From the NCBI RefSeq assembly GCF_000784355.1, contig NZ_KN360940.1, positions 114,551 to 178,550 on the forward strand: 64,000 nucleotides of DNA, in the 5' to 3' direction. How positions within the stretch are numbered: the stretch's first letter is position 1; every line of letters begins with the position of its first letter. Under the pieces are notes generated by a model, which was not told the DNA's origin, made no database searches, and saw nothing but the letters and a program-made list of their open reading frames with translations. The translations under genes and the position numbers were made by a program. Source of the stretch: Methanolacinia paynteri (GTDB lineage Archaea > Halobacteriota > Methanomicrobia > Methanomicrobiales > Methanomicrobiaceae). Below, one piece after another: positions 7,712 through 16,536 of the stretch.

Positions 7712-7770
7712 TTTCAATATGATTTTGTTTTTTTTCAGTTATAAGGGTGCACTAGTAACCTATTTATGTA

Positions 7771-7816
7771 ATAGGCCCTGAACCTAGCGCCTTTGGCCAA
7801 GCTCGGCAACCCTCGC
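7771..7816 (-). pseudogene. 5' half of a second tRNA-Leu (CAG)
   Basis: On the minus strand 7816-7771 reads GCGAGGG, then a full D-arm and the anticodon loop TTCAGGG between TAGG and CCTA. After the anticodon stem the sequence no longer resembles a tRNA. It is not a plain decayed copy of the intact neighbour 60 bp away: the anticodon stem differs by a compensated pair (TAGG/CCTA against CAGG/CCTG). This suggests the half comes from a different tRNA-Leu, as left behind when an integrating element replaces part of its tRNA target. Confidence 0.7.
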
Positions 7817-7865
7817 ACCGATATTCCTCTATGTTATTGTTGTTCCTTTAAAATAAAGATTGGTT

Positions 7866-9710
7866 TTAGTCTTCCGCTTCCCTGAGATGCTTCTTCTCCT
7901 TTTCGCGAAGTTCGTTCCTCCGGATCTTGCCGGAAATCGTCTTCGGGAGTTCCTCGACGAATTCTATCTCTCTTGGGTACTTATACGGTGCAGTCACGGT
8001 CTTGACATGCTTCTGGATGTCGCGGACGAGTTTTTCGGACGGCTCGAATCCTCCTTTGAGGACAACAAAAGCCTTTACGATCATGCCCCTTATCGGGTCG
8101 GGAGTGCCGATAACCGCGGACTCCTGGACGGCGGGGTGTTCGAGAAGCGCCGATTCGACCTCGAACGGACCGATCCTGTACCCCGAACTCTTTATGACAT
8201 CATCGTCGCGGCCGACGAACCAGAAGTATCCGTCGTCGTCCATGTATGCCTTGTCGCCGGTATAATAAAATCCGCCGTAGAAAGATTCGGCGGTTGTCTC
8301 CGGACTTCCGAGGTACTCGACGAACATCCCGACAGGCCTCGGGTTCGTTCTTACCGCAATCCGCCCCACATCTCCGGTCGGGACAGGTTTTCCGTCCTCG
8401 TCGTGAAGCTCGATATGCCAGCCGGGGGAGGGTTTGCCCATCGAACCCGGCTTCACTTTCATCGTAGGGAATGTGCCGAGAACAAGAGTCAGTTCCGTTT
8501 GGCCGTAACCTTCGTAGATCTTAAGGCCGGTTCCCTCCTCCCAGATCTTGATGACCTCAGGGTTCAACGGCTCGCCGGCACTCACGCAGTGGCGAAGAGC
8601 AGTCAGGTCGAACTTATCGAGATCCGCCATTATCAGCATACGGTATATCGTCGGCGGACAGCAGAATGTTGTAACCCCATACTTCTCAAGAACAGGCAGA
8701 ACCTCGGTCGCGTTGAACTTCCCGCGGGAATCATACACCACGCTGCAGCATCCCTGGATCCACGGACCGAAGAACTTGCCCCATGAAGATTTCGCCCAGC
8801 CTGTGTCGGAGATCGTCAGGTGAATGTCGTTCTTCTTCAGGTCGAGCCAGTACGCACCGGTGGTGATGTGGCCTATTGGCAATGCATGGTTGTGAAGAAC
8901 CATCTTTGCCTCGCCGGTCGTCCCGGATGTAAAGTATATGACCATCGGGTCCGAGGAGCGGGTCTTTTCGAGGCCGCTTACCGCGAGTTTGCTCGAAACC
9001 GGGGCGGGATAATCGAGCTCAACGAGGTAACTGACCCAGCCCTCCATGTCTCCATTGACGACAAGCCTGGACTTGAGAGACTGACACTGGCTGCATATCT
9101 GGTTGATCTTCGGGGCGTTCTCCATGTCGGTTACGATCATCTTGATATTCGCGGCGTTGATCCTGTAGACAAGATCCTTTGTCGTCAGCATCGTCGGGCA
9201 CGGGACGAAGATCGCACCAAGTTTGATGCATGCAATCGCAAAGAACCACCATTCAGGGACACGGTGGAGCATAATCGCCACCAGATCGCCTTTCTTGATC
9301 CCGTATTTGAGCAGCATGTTCGCCGCCTCGTTCGAACGGTTCCTCAGATCGCGGAAGGTGAATATCTTCTCCTCGCCGGCCAGGTTGGACCATATCATCG
9401 CGATCTTATTCCTGTCGATCTTCGCCCAGGCATCGATTACATCGAAACCGAAGTTAAAAAAGTCCGGGACTGTGACATGGAAATTATTATACAGATCATC
9501 ATAATCTGTTACATTAGGAATATTTTCAGGAATCCTGTCCCGCAGGGAGAGCAGATCGGACAGTCCCTGGCCGTCCGGAAGAACGCTCTCGTCCGCCGAA
9601 TTCAGGCAGGAGCGGCCGATCCATTCGGAACGTGATATCCCTTTTTTTTCAGACAGTTCGTCGATTTTTCCGACGAGACCATCATCCATTGTTACGGAGA
9701 AGCGCACCAT
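7866..9710 (-). CDS. AMP-forming acyl-CoA synthetase with N-terminal ribbon-helix-helix domain
   Basis: 614 residues. Residues 1-42 (MVRFSVTMDDGLVGKIDEL, SEKKGISRSEWIGRSC) are a CopG-type ribbon-helix-helix DNA-binding domain. After a ~25-residue linker comes a full acyl-adenylate synthetase: YFTSGTTGEAKMV at ~259-271, GYGQTE, YYTGDKAYMDDDGYFWFVGR, and the C-terminal catalytic lysine in SGKIRRNEL (~596). The enzyme part resembles medium/branched-chain acyl-CoA synthetases of methanogens, making acyl-CoA from acid, ATP and CoA. The frame is intact through the junction and ATG 9710 is the start of the DNA-binding motif itself, so the fusion is genuine in this sequence. It lies downstream of a paralog with a different DNA-binding domain. 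A perfect inverted repeat overlaps its start codon. Confidence 0.9.
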   Translation of the reverse strand: MVRFSVTMDDGLVGKIDELSEKKGISRSEWIGRSCLNSADESVLPDGQGLSDLLSLRDRIPENIPNVTDYDDLYNNFHVTVPDFFNFGFDVIDAWAKIDRNKIAMIWSNLAGEEKIFTFRDLRNRSNEAANMLLKYGIKKGDLVAIMLHRVPEWWFFAIACIKLGAIFVPCPTMLTTKDLVYRINAANIKMIVTDMENAPKINQICSQCQSLKSRLVVNGDMEGWVSYLVELDYPAPVSSKLAVSGLEKTRSSDPMVIYFTSGTTGEAKMVLHNHALPIGHITTGAYWLDLKKNDIHLTISDTGWAKSSWGKFFGPWIQGCCSVVYDSRGKFNATEVLPVLEKYGVTTFCCPPTIYRMLIMADLDKFDLTALRHCVSAGEPLNPEVIKIWEEGTGLKIYEGYGQTELTLVLGTFPTMKVKPGSMGKPSPGWHIELHDEDGKPVPTGDVGRIAVRTNPRPVGMFVEYLGSPETTAESFYGGFYYTGDKAYMDDDGYFWFVGRDDDVIKSSGYRIGPFEVESALLEHPAVQESAVIGTPDPIRGMIVKAFVVLKGGFEPSEKLVRDIQKHVKTVTAPYKYPREIEFVEELPKTISGKIRRNELREKEKKHLREAED

Positions 9711-9763
9711 ATCAATAAAATTTATGGTGCATAGTATTTAGGTTTAATCAGTCTGACGCACCA
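9704..9763 (-). promoter_or_regulatory. Promoter and operator of the RHH-acyl-CoA synthetase gene
   Basis: On the minus strand a TATA-like TAAATACTA (complement of 9732-9740) lies ~25 bp before ATG 9710, suggesting a leaderless message. GCACCAT at 9704-9710, covering the start codon, and ATGGTGC at 9724-9730 form a perfect 7-bp inverted repeat with a 13-bp spacer. A third GCACCA lies at 9758-9763 upstream of the TATA box. Ribbon-helix-helix proteins bind such repeats, so autoregulation is likely (inference). Confidence 0.5.
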
Positions 9764-9795
9764 GAACAGCAAAAATTGAATTGGAAAAAAGAAGT

Positions 9796-11664
9796 TTATT
9801 CACTTTTCTTGAATGTCTTGAGCTCCCTGTCCCTCAGTTCGTTCCTTTTGATCTTTCCGGAGAGGGTCTTGGGCAGTTCATCGACAAATTCGATCGCTCT
9901 TGGGTATTTGTACGGTGCCGTCACTGTCTTAACGTATTTCTGGATGTCCCTCACGAGATCTTCCGACGGTGTGTATCCTTTGTTGAGTACGACAAACGCC
10001 TTGACGATAAGACCGCGTATCCTGTCGGGAGATCCTACGACGGCTGACTCCTGGACAGCAGGGTGCTCGAGGAGAGCTGATTCGACCTCAAACGGACCAA
10101 TCCTGTAGCCCGAACTCTTTATAACATCGTCGTTGCGGCCGACAAACCAGAAATATCCGTCCTCGTCCCTGTACGCCTTATCGCCGGTATAATAAAATCC
10201 GTTCCGGAAAGATTCCGCGTTCGCCTCGGGGTTGTCGATATACTCGACGACAAGCCCAACCGGCCTCGGGTTGAGAGAGATGGCAATCCTTCCTTCCTCG
10301 TGAATTCCGACAGGTTTCCCGTCGTCATCGTGAAGCTCGATATGCCATCCGGGGGAGGGTTTGCCCATCGAACCCGGTTTGTTCCTGATGCAGGGGAACG
10401 ACGAGATCGCACAGCATGTCTCAGTCTGCCCGTATCCTTCATAGATTGTGCAGCCCGTTCCCTCCTTCCAGACCTTGATGACCTCCGGGTTCAGCGGTTC
10501 GCCGGCACTGGTGCAATGACGGAGCTCGCGGAGATCGAACTTGCTCAGGTCTGCAAGAATGAGCATCCTGTATACGGTCGGCGGTGCACAGAAGCTCGTC
10601 ACCTCGTATTTTTCTATAAACGGAAGCAGTTTCGTGGCCTCGAAATGCCCCCTTACGTCGATGATGAGCTGGCAGGCGCCTGCAATCCACTGGCCGAAGA
10701 TCTTGCCCCAGGCACATTTCGCCCAGCCGGTGTCTGAGTATGTAAAGTGGACGTCGTTCGGGGTCAGGTCGTGCCACAGTTCGGCTGTCACCCTGTGCCC
10801 GAGAGGATATGCATTATTATGAAGAACCATCTTCGGCTCGCCGGTAGTCCCGGATGTGAAATAGATCAGCATCGGGTCGTCGGCATATGTGGTGAAACTT
10901 TCCGGCATGCTGACCGATTTGTGGGAAACCGGTGCAGGATAGAGCAGTTCGAGAGGATAACTCGCCCAGCCTTCGAGCTCGCCGTCGACTACGAATCTCG
11001 AACGAAGAGACGGACACTCCTTGCAGATCTCATTGATCTTCGGAGCATTCTCGAGATCGGTGATGACCATCTTGAACTTTCCTACATTTATCCTGTACCT
11101 GAGGTCCTTTGGTGTAAGAAGAACAGGGCACGGGCAGACGACCGCACCGAGTTTGATAATTCCTATGACGAAGATCCACCACTCGGGGATACGTGGCAGC
11201 ATTATAAGAATGCGGTCCCCTTTGTTGATATCGTATTTCAGGAGAATATTCGCCGCCTGGTTAGAGAGATTCTTCAGGTCGCGGAACGAGTACTTCTTCT
11301 CGCTGCCCAGGGTATTCACCCAGATCATAGCGAGTTTGTTTCTCTCCCTGTCGGCCCACTGATCTATGACATCATACCCGAAGTTGAATTTCTCGGGGAC
11401 TTCGATCCTGAAATTTTTGTATGCATAGTCGTAGTCGGTCATATTCTGCGGCTTGTAGCGTATATCAAGACCCAGATCACCATTTACAGGACCGATATTA
11501 TTCCTGACACGATCGATCTCGGTCTCCGGGATTCTCCAAAGCCGGCCGACTTTCATACCTTTCATTGTACCGTCACGCAGCCATGCATGAACAGTTCTCG
11601 TCTCAACTCTGAGCCTGTCTGCAACCTCCTGCGGGGTGTAGAAAGGAGCCTTTGACGTACTCAT
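9796..11664 (-). CDS. AMP-forming acyl-CoA synthetase with N-terminal excisionase-type HTH domain
   Basis: 622 residues. Residues ~8-55 (FYTPQEVADRLRVETRTVHAWL, then MKVGRLWRIPETEIDR) form an excisionase/MerR-like helix-turn-helix. The rest is a complete acyl-CoA synthetase closely related to the neighbouring 7866-9710 gene: YFTSGTTGEPKMV, GYGQTE, YYTGDKAYRDEDGYFWFVGR and the catalytic lysine in SGKIKRNEL. So two paralogous enzymes carry two unrelated DNA-binding domains at the same place. ATG 11664 has no ribosome site. A TATA-like TTATAGG about 25-30 bp upstream suggests a leaderless message. It is divergent from the TBP gene. The acyl substrate cannot be read from sequence. Confidence 0.9.
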   Translation of the reverse strand: MSTSKAPFYTPQEVADRLRVETRTVHAWLRDGTMKGMKVGRLWRIPETEIDRVRNNIGPVNGDLGLDIRYKPQNMTDYDYAYKNFRIEVPEKFNFGYDVIDQWADRERNKLAMIWVNTLGSEKKYSFRDLKNLSNQAANILLKYDINKGDRILIMLPRIPEWWIFVIGIIKLGAVVCPCPVLLTPKDLRYRINVGKFKMVITDLENAPKINEICKECPSLRSRFVVDGELEGWASYPLELLYPAPVSHKSVSMPESFTTYADDPMLIYFTSGTTGEPKMVLHNNAYPLGHRVTAELWHDLTPNDVHFTYSDTGWAKCAWGKIFGQWIAGACQLIIDVRGHFEATKLLPFIEKYEVTSFCAPPTVYRMLILADLSKFDLRELRHCTSAGEPLNPEVIKVWKEGTGCTIYEGYGQTETCCAISSFPCIRNKPGSMGKPSPGWHIELHDDDGKPVGIHEEGRIAISLNPRPVGLVVEYIDNPEANAESFRNGFYYTGDKAYRDEDGYFWFVGRNDDVIKSSGYRIGPFEVESALLEHPAVQESAVVGSPDRIRGLIVKAFVVLNKGYTPSEDLVRDIQKYVKTVTAPYKYPRAIEFVDELPKTLSGKIKRNELRDRELKTFKKSE

Positions 11665-11721
11665 ACATCAATGTTAGTTAAAATCACCTATAATCTTTTT
11701 CAGATCCGGGAACATACATCA
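11662..11721 (-). promoter_or_regulatory. Promoter region of the HTH-acyl-CoA synthetase with direct repeats
   Basis: CATACATCA occurs at 11662-11670, touching the start codon, and again at 11713-11721, on either side of the TATA-like element near 11685-11692. The placement fits an operator pair for the encoded helix-turn-helix domain (inference). Confidence 0.35.
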
Positions 11722-11872
11722 TTCAACAAAACTTCCGACAAACAGGCACATCGCGTACACGCGGACAGTGTATGAAAATGAGCGAACAGCCGACCGCCAA
11801 CCGATCCCACAAGACAAAATCCCGACCCGGATTAGTTAGTCTTATGGTCAAATGCCCTAATATGAATAAGAG

Positions 11873-12427
11873 ATGTCTGATAACAAATACAAGAATTTGA
11901 AGATAGAAAATATCGTAGCATCCGGTGTGATTGCCGATTCCATAGATCTCGAGGATATCGCAGAAAAAATTGACAACTGCGAACTCAATAAGAAGAAGTT
12001 CCCGGGCGCGGTCTTCAGGATTGAAAACCCGAAGGTTGCCGTATTGGTTTTTTCATCGGGAAAGATCGTAATGACAGGAATCAGGAGAGAAGAAGACCTC
12101 AAGCTCGGCCTCGACTACCTCATGAAGGAACTGAAAGCGGCCGGAGTTTCAACATTCGATGTACCCGACGTTGCGATAACGAACATGGTCTGCTCCTACG
12201 ATACCGAAAAGCAGATCAACCTCAACAGGATCGTAGTCGCCCTGAATCTTGAAAACATCGAATACGAGCCCGAGCAGTTCCCGGGACTCGTATACCGTCT
12301 CGACGATCCCAAGATTGTAGCACTTCTCTTCTCATCAGGAAAGGTCATCCTTACGGGCGGAAGAAACCTCGACGATGTCAGGGCAGGACTCGACAAACTC
12401 GAAAAACAGCTGGAAAGCATACTCTGA
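11873..12427 (+). CDS. tbp: TATA-box-binding protein (TBP)
   Basis: 184 residues, the standard archaeal size. Two repeats of the saddle fold are visible: IENIVASGVIADSIDLEDIA...FPGAVFRIENPKVAVLVFSSGKIVMTG and ITNMVCSYDTEKQINLNRIV...FPGLVYRLDDPKIVALLFSSGKVILTG. TBP binds promoter TATA boxes and recruits TFB and RNA polymerase. The gene stands alone, divergent from the HTH-synthetase gene with 208 bp between starts. Methanogens of this order may have more than one TBP, so whether this is the main one cannot be told here. Confidence 0.97.
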   Translation: MSDNKYKNLKIENIVASGVIADSIDLEDIAEKIDNCELNKKKFPGAVFRIENPKVAVLVFSSGKIVMTGIRREEDLKLGLDYLMKELKAAGVSTFDVPDVAITNMVCSYDTEKQINLNRIVVALNLENIEYEPEQFPGLVYRLDDPKIVALLFSSGKVILTGGRNLDDVRAGLDKLEKQLESIL

Positions 12428-12565
12428 TTTCAATTTAATTAAATTCATTCAGACTTTTTTCTTTGAAGTTAAATTTCCTGAATTTTGCTGCTATCGCGGG
12501 GACAAGGGTTCCATGTCATCTTCCTGAAAGTTTTAAATCGCCGAAATGTGAATTTAAGGTAAGAT

Positions 12566-13081
12566 ATGAAGAAAGAAGAATCTCCTGCGGAATTCTACGA
12601 GGCCCAGTACATGGCGAAGGACCAGCCCCTGATGGCCATCGTCGTATGGGCCATCACAATATTTTCATGGGGCGTATTCGCCGTCCAGGTAATCCTCGGC
12701 ATCCCCGTCGGGAATAATCCCGCTCCTGACAGTGCCGTGTGGGTGATAATGATCGTTTTCGGAATCCTCTTTCCGTTGTTCATGTTCACCCTCCGTCTCG
12801 AAACGAAAGTAATGAACGGGGTGTTCGGCTACCGCTACTTCCCGGTGCACCTGAAATGGAGAAACATAAAATCCCGCGAGATCAAAAAGGCGGAAGTCGT
12901 GGATTACAGCGGGCTCCGTGAGTTCGGTGGGTGGGGAATCAGGTGGAACAGGCGCGGAAAGGCGTACACCGTTGCAGGCCGGGGAGGTGTCCGGTTCACT
13001 CTTAAGGGAAAGAAAGAGATCCTTTTCGGTTCGAAGAGGCCGGAAGAGCTCCTGACGGCTTTAAACCGGCGAAGCGAATGA
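12566..13081 (+). CDS. Two-segment membrane protein of unknown function (DUF6141-like)
   Basis: 171 residues. Two hydrophobic segments at about residues 20-45 (PLMAIVVWAITIFSWGVFAVQVIL) and 56-77 precede a soluble C-terminal part with beta-strand character (GWGIRWNRRGKAYTVAGRGGVRFTLKGKKEILFGSKRPEEL), resembling a pleckstrin-like bacterial membrane-protein fold. No catalytic residues are evident. It lies between TBP and the leucine operon on the same strand, 138 bp after TBP, and need not be functionally linked to either. Confidence 0.7.
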   Translation: MKKEESPAEFYEAQYMAKDQPLMAIVVWAITIFSWGVFAVQVILGIPVGNNPAPDSAVWVIMIVFGILFPLFMFTLRLETKVMNGVFGYRYFPVHLKWRNIKSREIKKAEVVDYSGLREFGGWGIRWNRRGKAYTVAGRGGVRFTLKGKKEILFGSKRPEELLTALNRRSE

Positions 13082-13090
13082 TCTAGAGAT

Positions 13091-13227
13091 ATGGTGCAGT
13101 AAAAATTACAACCCACACTTTCTGGTGCACCAAAGTTGTTCAGATATTGAGTTTCGGTGCGAATTGCAACACTCTTAAATATTATATGGAGCTAATGTAA
13201 TCTGCATGTCATCAAAACGTTTTGATG
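13091..13227 (+). promoter_or_regulatory. Promoter and possible operators of the leuACDB operon
   Basis: A TATA-like TTAAATATTATA lies at about 13174-13185. Upstream are three GGTGC elements: ATGGTGC at 13091, TGGTGCACCA starting at 13123, and CGGTGC at 13155, about 32-33 bp apart (three helical turns). The same core flanks the start of the RHH-acyl-CoA synthetase. Downstream of the TATA box an 18-bp perfect palindrome, CATCAAAACGTTTTGATG at 13210-13227, lies in the leader just before the leuA ribosome site. Confidence 0.45.
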
Positions 13228-13245
13228 CAGGAGTAGTCGCAACAG

Positions 13246-14781
13246 ATGCGGCAGGTCGCTTTCTTTGGCGATAAGAATAGTTCTACGAAGAAAATTTCTG
13301 TTTTTGATACGACTTTAAGAGACGGGGAGCAAACGCCCGGTGTCTCGTTCACTCTCGACCAGAAGCTCGATATTGCAAGAGCTGTATCCGGGATGGGCGT
13401 ATCCGTAATTGAGGCAGGTTTTCCGGCATCTTCGGAATCCGAGTTCGAGACCGTGAAGATGGTAAGCTCGCTCGGACTGGAAGCGGATATCTGCGGCCTG
13501 GCAAGATCCGTTGTTTCCGATGTCGACAGGTGCATCGAGTGTGATGTCGATATGGTGCACGTGTTCATACCCACCTCCGACGTCCAGCGGGAGAATACCA
13601 TTAAGAAGACCCGCGAAGAGGTTCTCGAGATCACGTCGAGGATCGTCGGTTATGCACGGGAGAACGTCGACAAGGTTCTCTTCTCTGCGATGGATGCGAC
13701 GAGGACCGAAGTTCCGTACCTGATCGAGGTCTTTAAGGCCGCGGTCGATGCCGGAGCGACGACGATAAACGTGCCCGACACCGTGGGAGTCGCGACTCCT
13801 TCGTCGATGAGCGCCCTGATATCGGTCATCCGCGGGGATGTGAAATGCCCGATCGACGTTCACTGCCACAACGATTTTTCGATGGCGGTCGCGAACTCGG
13901 TCTCCGCCGTAGAGGCCGGGGCTTCGCAGGTGCAGGTCACGGTCAACGGAATAGGCGAGAGAGCAGGCAATGCCGACTTCGCCTCGACTGTCATGGCGCT
14001 TGAATCGATCCTCGGATTCGATACGGGTGTTAAGACCGAGAACCTGGTGAAGGTCTCGCGTATGGTATCGAGATACTCGGGAATTTCCGTTCTGCCCGTT
14101 CACCCCGTCGTCGGCGACAATGCTTTTGCACATGAGAGCGGAATCCACTCGCACGGAGTTATTGCAAACTCCAGCACATTCGAGCCCGGGATCATGACCC
14201 CCGAGATGGTCGGCCACAGGAGAAGGCTGAAGCTCGGCAAGCACGTCGGCAAGCACGCCGTCCGCCAGATGCTCGACCAGGTGGGGATGAATCCTTCGGA
14301 GAACGAACTGGATGCAATCGTCGCAAAGATCAAGGAGATCGCATCGCACGGAAAGAAGATCGAGGAGAACGACCTTTACGAGATCGCCGATAACGTCTGC
14401 GGGACAGGCGTGGTGGTGAAGGATATAACCCTGGACGGCTTCGCGGTGATGACAGGAAGCCATGTTCTGCCGTCCGCGACGGTCAAGGCGATCGTCAACG
14501 GCGAGGAGAAGGTCTCGTGCATGACCGGCAACGGCTCGGTCGATGCCGCGATGAAGGCCCTGCTGAACGTGGTCCCGAAGGAGGTCATATTAAAGGACTT
14601 CAACGTGGCCGCGATATCGGGCGGAAGCGACGCGATCGGCCACGTCTCTATCGCGGTCGAGGACGAGAACGGCCGTGTGTTCGACGCCGGGGCTTCGAGT
14701 TCCGATATTGTGATGGCTTCGGTAGAGGCGATGGTCAACGCACTGAATATGGTGTACAGATATGACAAAAACGATAACTGA
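13246..14781 (+). CDS. leuA: 2-isopropylmalate synthase (LeuA-type; homocitrate synthase family)
   Basis: 511 residues. It condenses acetyl-CoA with 2-oxoisovalerate, the first committed step of leucine synthesis. The TIM barrel shows VFDTTLRDGEQTPGV at the start and the metal-binding HCHNDFSMAVANS. The region after ~residue 390 is the LeuA C-terminal regulatory (dimer) domain, which normally binds leucine. That domain and the length separate it from the shorter AksA homocitrate synthase (~400 residues) of coenzyme B synthesis. CimA (citramalate synthase) is the remaining alternative. It heads a four-gene run whose genes overlap. An in-frame stop just upstream makes ATG 13246 the first possible start. 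Confidence 0.85.
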   Translation: MRQVAFFGDKNSSTKKISVFDTTLRDGEQTPGVSFTLDQKLDIARAVSGMGVSVIEAGFPASSESEFETVKMVSSLGLEADICGLARSVVSDVDRCIECDVDMVHVFIPTSDVQRENTIKKTREEVLEITSRIVGYARENVDKVLFSAMDATRTEVPYLIEVFKAAVDAGATTINVPDTVGVATPSSMSALISVIRGDVKCPIDVHCHNDFSMAVANSVSAVEAGASQVQVTVNGIGERAGNADFASTVMALESILGFDTGVKTENLVKVSRMVSRYSGISVLPVHPVVGDNAFAHESGIHSHGVIANSSTFEPGIMTPEMVGHRRRLKLGKHVGKHAVRQMLDQVGMNPSENELDAIVAKIKEIASHGKKIEENDLYEIADNVCGTGVVVKDITLDGFAVMTGSHVLPSATVKAIVNGEEKVSCMTGNGSVDAAMKALLNVVPKEVILKDFNVAAISGGSDAIGHVSIAVEDENGRVFDAGASSSDIVMASVEAMVNALNMVYRYDKNDN

Positions 14782-16027
14782 AAAGATATTTTCCCGTAAA
14801 TGCGGGTGTGACGTATCGGCTGGAGAAATGAGGGTTGTGCCCGTTGACGCGGCGATGGTCCACGATATTACCGGCCCGCTCGCCGTCAACATGTTCCACA
14901 GGATGAAGGGCGAGAAGGTCTTCGACCCGGAGAAGATTATCATGATCTTCGACCATCAGGTCCCGGCCGACTCGATTACCGCGGCCGAGAACCACATCAT
15001 GATGAGGGAGTTTGCGAAGGAGCAGGGGATCTATAATTATGACGTAAAGGAGGGTATCTGCCACCAGGTCGCGCTCGAGACGGGAAAGATCATGCCCGGG
15101 GATATCGTTGTGGGAGTCGATTCGCACACATGTACATATGGTGCGGTCGGTGCATTTTCGACCGGAATCGGTTCGACGGATATGGGTTTCGTCCTCCGTT
15201 TTGGGGCTCTGTATTTCAGGATTCCCGAGAGCGTCCGCATCGAAGCCGACGGGAAATTCGCACCCCGTGTCGGAGCGAAAGACCTCATTATGAAGACTAT
15301 CGGGGATATCGGTGCCGACGGTGCGACATACCGTGCGGTTGAGTTCACCGGGCAGGCGTTCGAGGAGATGGAGATTCCCGGGAGGATGACATGCTGCAAT
15401 ATGGCAATAGAGATGGGCGGAAAGGCAGGCATCGTTCCGCCGGACGAGAAGACCAGAAAGTGGCTCTCCAAATACGGGGATGTCGATGCCGCGAAGCCGG
15501 GTTCTTTCGACCTGAAGGCCGATGAGGGTGCTGCATATGCGGGCAAGGTGGAGTATGATGTAGGCGATCTGGTTCCGCAGGTCGCGGTCCCGCATAATGT
15601 CGACAACGTCGTAGATATAGACGAGGTCGAGGGGACGCATCTCGACCAGGTCTTCATCGGCTCCTGCACGAACGGAAGGTTCGAGGATTTCGCCGAGGCC
15701 GCAGAGGTCATGGGCGACATGAATTTCTCGCCGGATGTCAGGGTGATCGCAATCCCCGCATCGAGGACGGAATACCTGAAGTGTCTTCGTGCCGGAATCA
15801 TCGAGAAGTTCGTCGAGGCGGGAGCCCTGTTCGAGGCCCCGTGCTGCGGGCCGTGCATGGGAGGCGCCTTCGGCCTGATCGGTGTCGAGGAGGTCTCGCT
15901 TTCGACGTCCAACCGCAACTTCCGCGGAAGGCAGGGCAGCACGAAGGGCGAGGTCTACCTCTGTTCCCCGGCGACTGCGGCGGCAAGTGCGATCAAAGGC
16001 GAGATTGCCGACCCGAGGGAGATGTGA
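14762..16027 (+). CDS. leuC: 3-isopropylmalate dehydratase large subunit
   Basis: 421 residues, the archaeal LeuC/AksD length. It isomerises 2- to 3-isopropylmalate with an aconitase-type 4Fe-4S cluster. The cluster cysteines are in [19 protein letters not shown] and CCGPCMGG. It overlaps the end of leuA by 20 bp and is followed two bases later by the small subunit. Methanogens also have AksD (homoaconitase, coenzyme B pathway) of the same fold. The linkage to a full-length LeuA and a LeuB favours leucine synthesis. Confidence 0.87.
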   Translation: MTKTITEKIFSRKCGCDVSAGEMRVVPVDAAMVHDITGPLAVNMFHRMKGEKVFDPEKIIMIFDHQVPADSITAAENHIMMREFAKEQGIYNYDVKEGICHQVALETGKIMPGDIVVGVDSHTCTYGAVGAFSTGIGSTDMGFVLRFGALYFRIPESVRIEADGKFAPRVGAKDLIMKTIGDIGADGATYRAVEFTGQAFEEMEIPGRMTCCNMAIEMGGKAGIVPPDEKTRKWLSKYGDVDAAKPGSFDLKADEGAAYAGKVEYDVGDLVPQVAVPHNVDNVVDIDEVEGTHLDQVFIGSCTNGRFEDFAEAAEVMGDMNFSPDVRVIAIPASRTEYLKCLRAGIIEKFVEAGALFEAPCCGPCMGGAFGLIGVEEVSLSTSNRNFRGRQGSTKGEVYLCSPATAAASAIKGEIADPREM

Positions 16028-16029
16028 AT

Positions 16030-16536
16030 ATGAGCGATATGAAAGATGCCAGAATTTGGAAGTTCGGGGACGACATAGATACGGACGCGATAATTCCGGG
16101 AAGGTTCCTGACGATATACGACCCGAAGGAGCTTGCATCCCATGCCTTCGAGGGGACCCGCGATGAGTTTTCCAGGGATGCAAAGCAGGGCGACGTGATA
16201 GTCGGCGGAAGGAACTTCGGATGCGGGTCGTCGAGAGAACATGCACCGATCGCCCTGAAGGGAGCGGGGATCGAGATGGTCATCGCGAAGTCCTTTGCGA
16301 GAATATTCTACAGGAACTGCATCAACACGGGTCTCCTCCCCGTGGTCTGCCCGGAGGCGGACAAGATATCAGAGGATGACACGATAACGCCCCACCTCGA
16401 CGAGGGATATATTGAGGTTTCGGGGAAGAAATTCGCGACCGAGCCTGTGCCGGAATTCCTCTCGAAGATAATCGAGGCCGGCGGTCTGGTCGAATATGCA
16501 AAAGGAATAGACGAGGTCGAGACATGTATAAAGTAG
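16030..16536 (+). CDS. leuD: 3-isopropylmalate dehydratase small subunit
   Basis: 168 residues, standard for archaeal LeuD/AksE. The swivel-domain motifs [16 protein letters not shown] and [19 protein letters not shown] (substrate-recognition loop) are present. It starts at ATG 16030, two bases after the leuC stop, and its end overlaps leuB by 13 bp. It forms the heterodimer with the upstream LeuC. Confidence 0.88.
   Translation: MSDMKDARIWKFGDDIDTDAIIPGRFLTIYDPKELASHAFEGTRDEFSRDAKQGDVIVGGRNFGCGSSREHAPIALKGAGIEMVIAKSFARIFYRNCINTGLLPVVCPEADKISEDDTITPHLDEGYIEVSGKKFATEPVPEFLSKIIEAGGLVEYAKGIDEVETCIK

Noticed and set aside
14735-16246. 503-residue minus-strand open frame opposite leuC
   Set aside because: It is a mirror of the GC-rich leuC/leuD genes, whose protein matches are clear. 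It has no domain content of its own.
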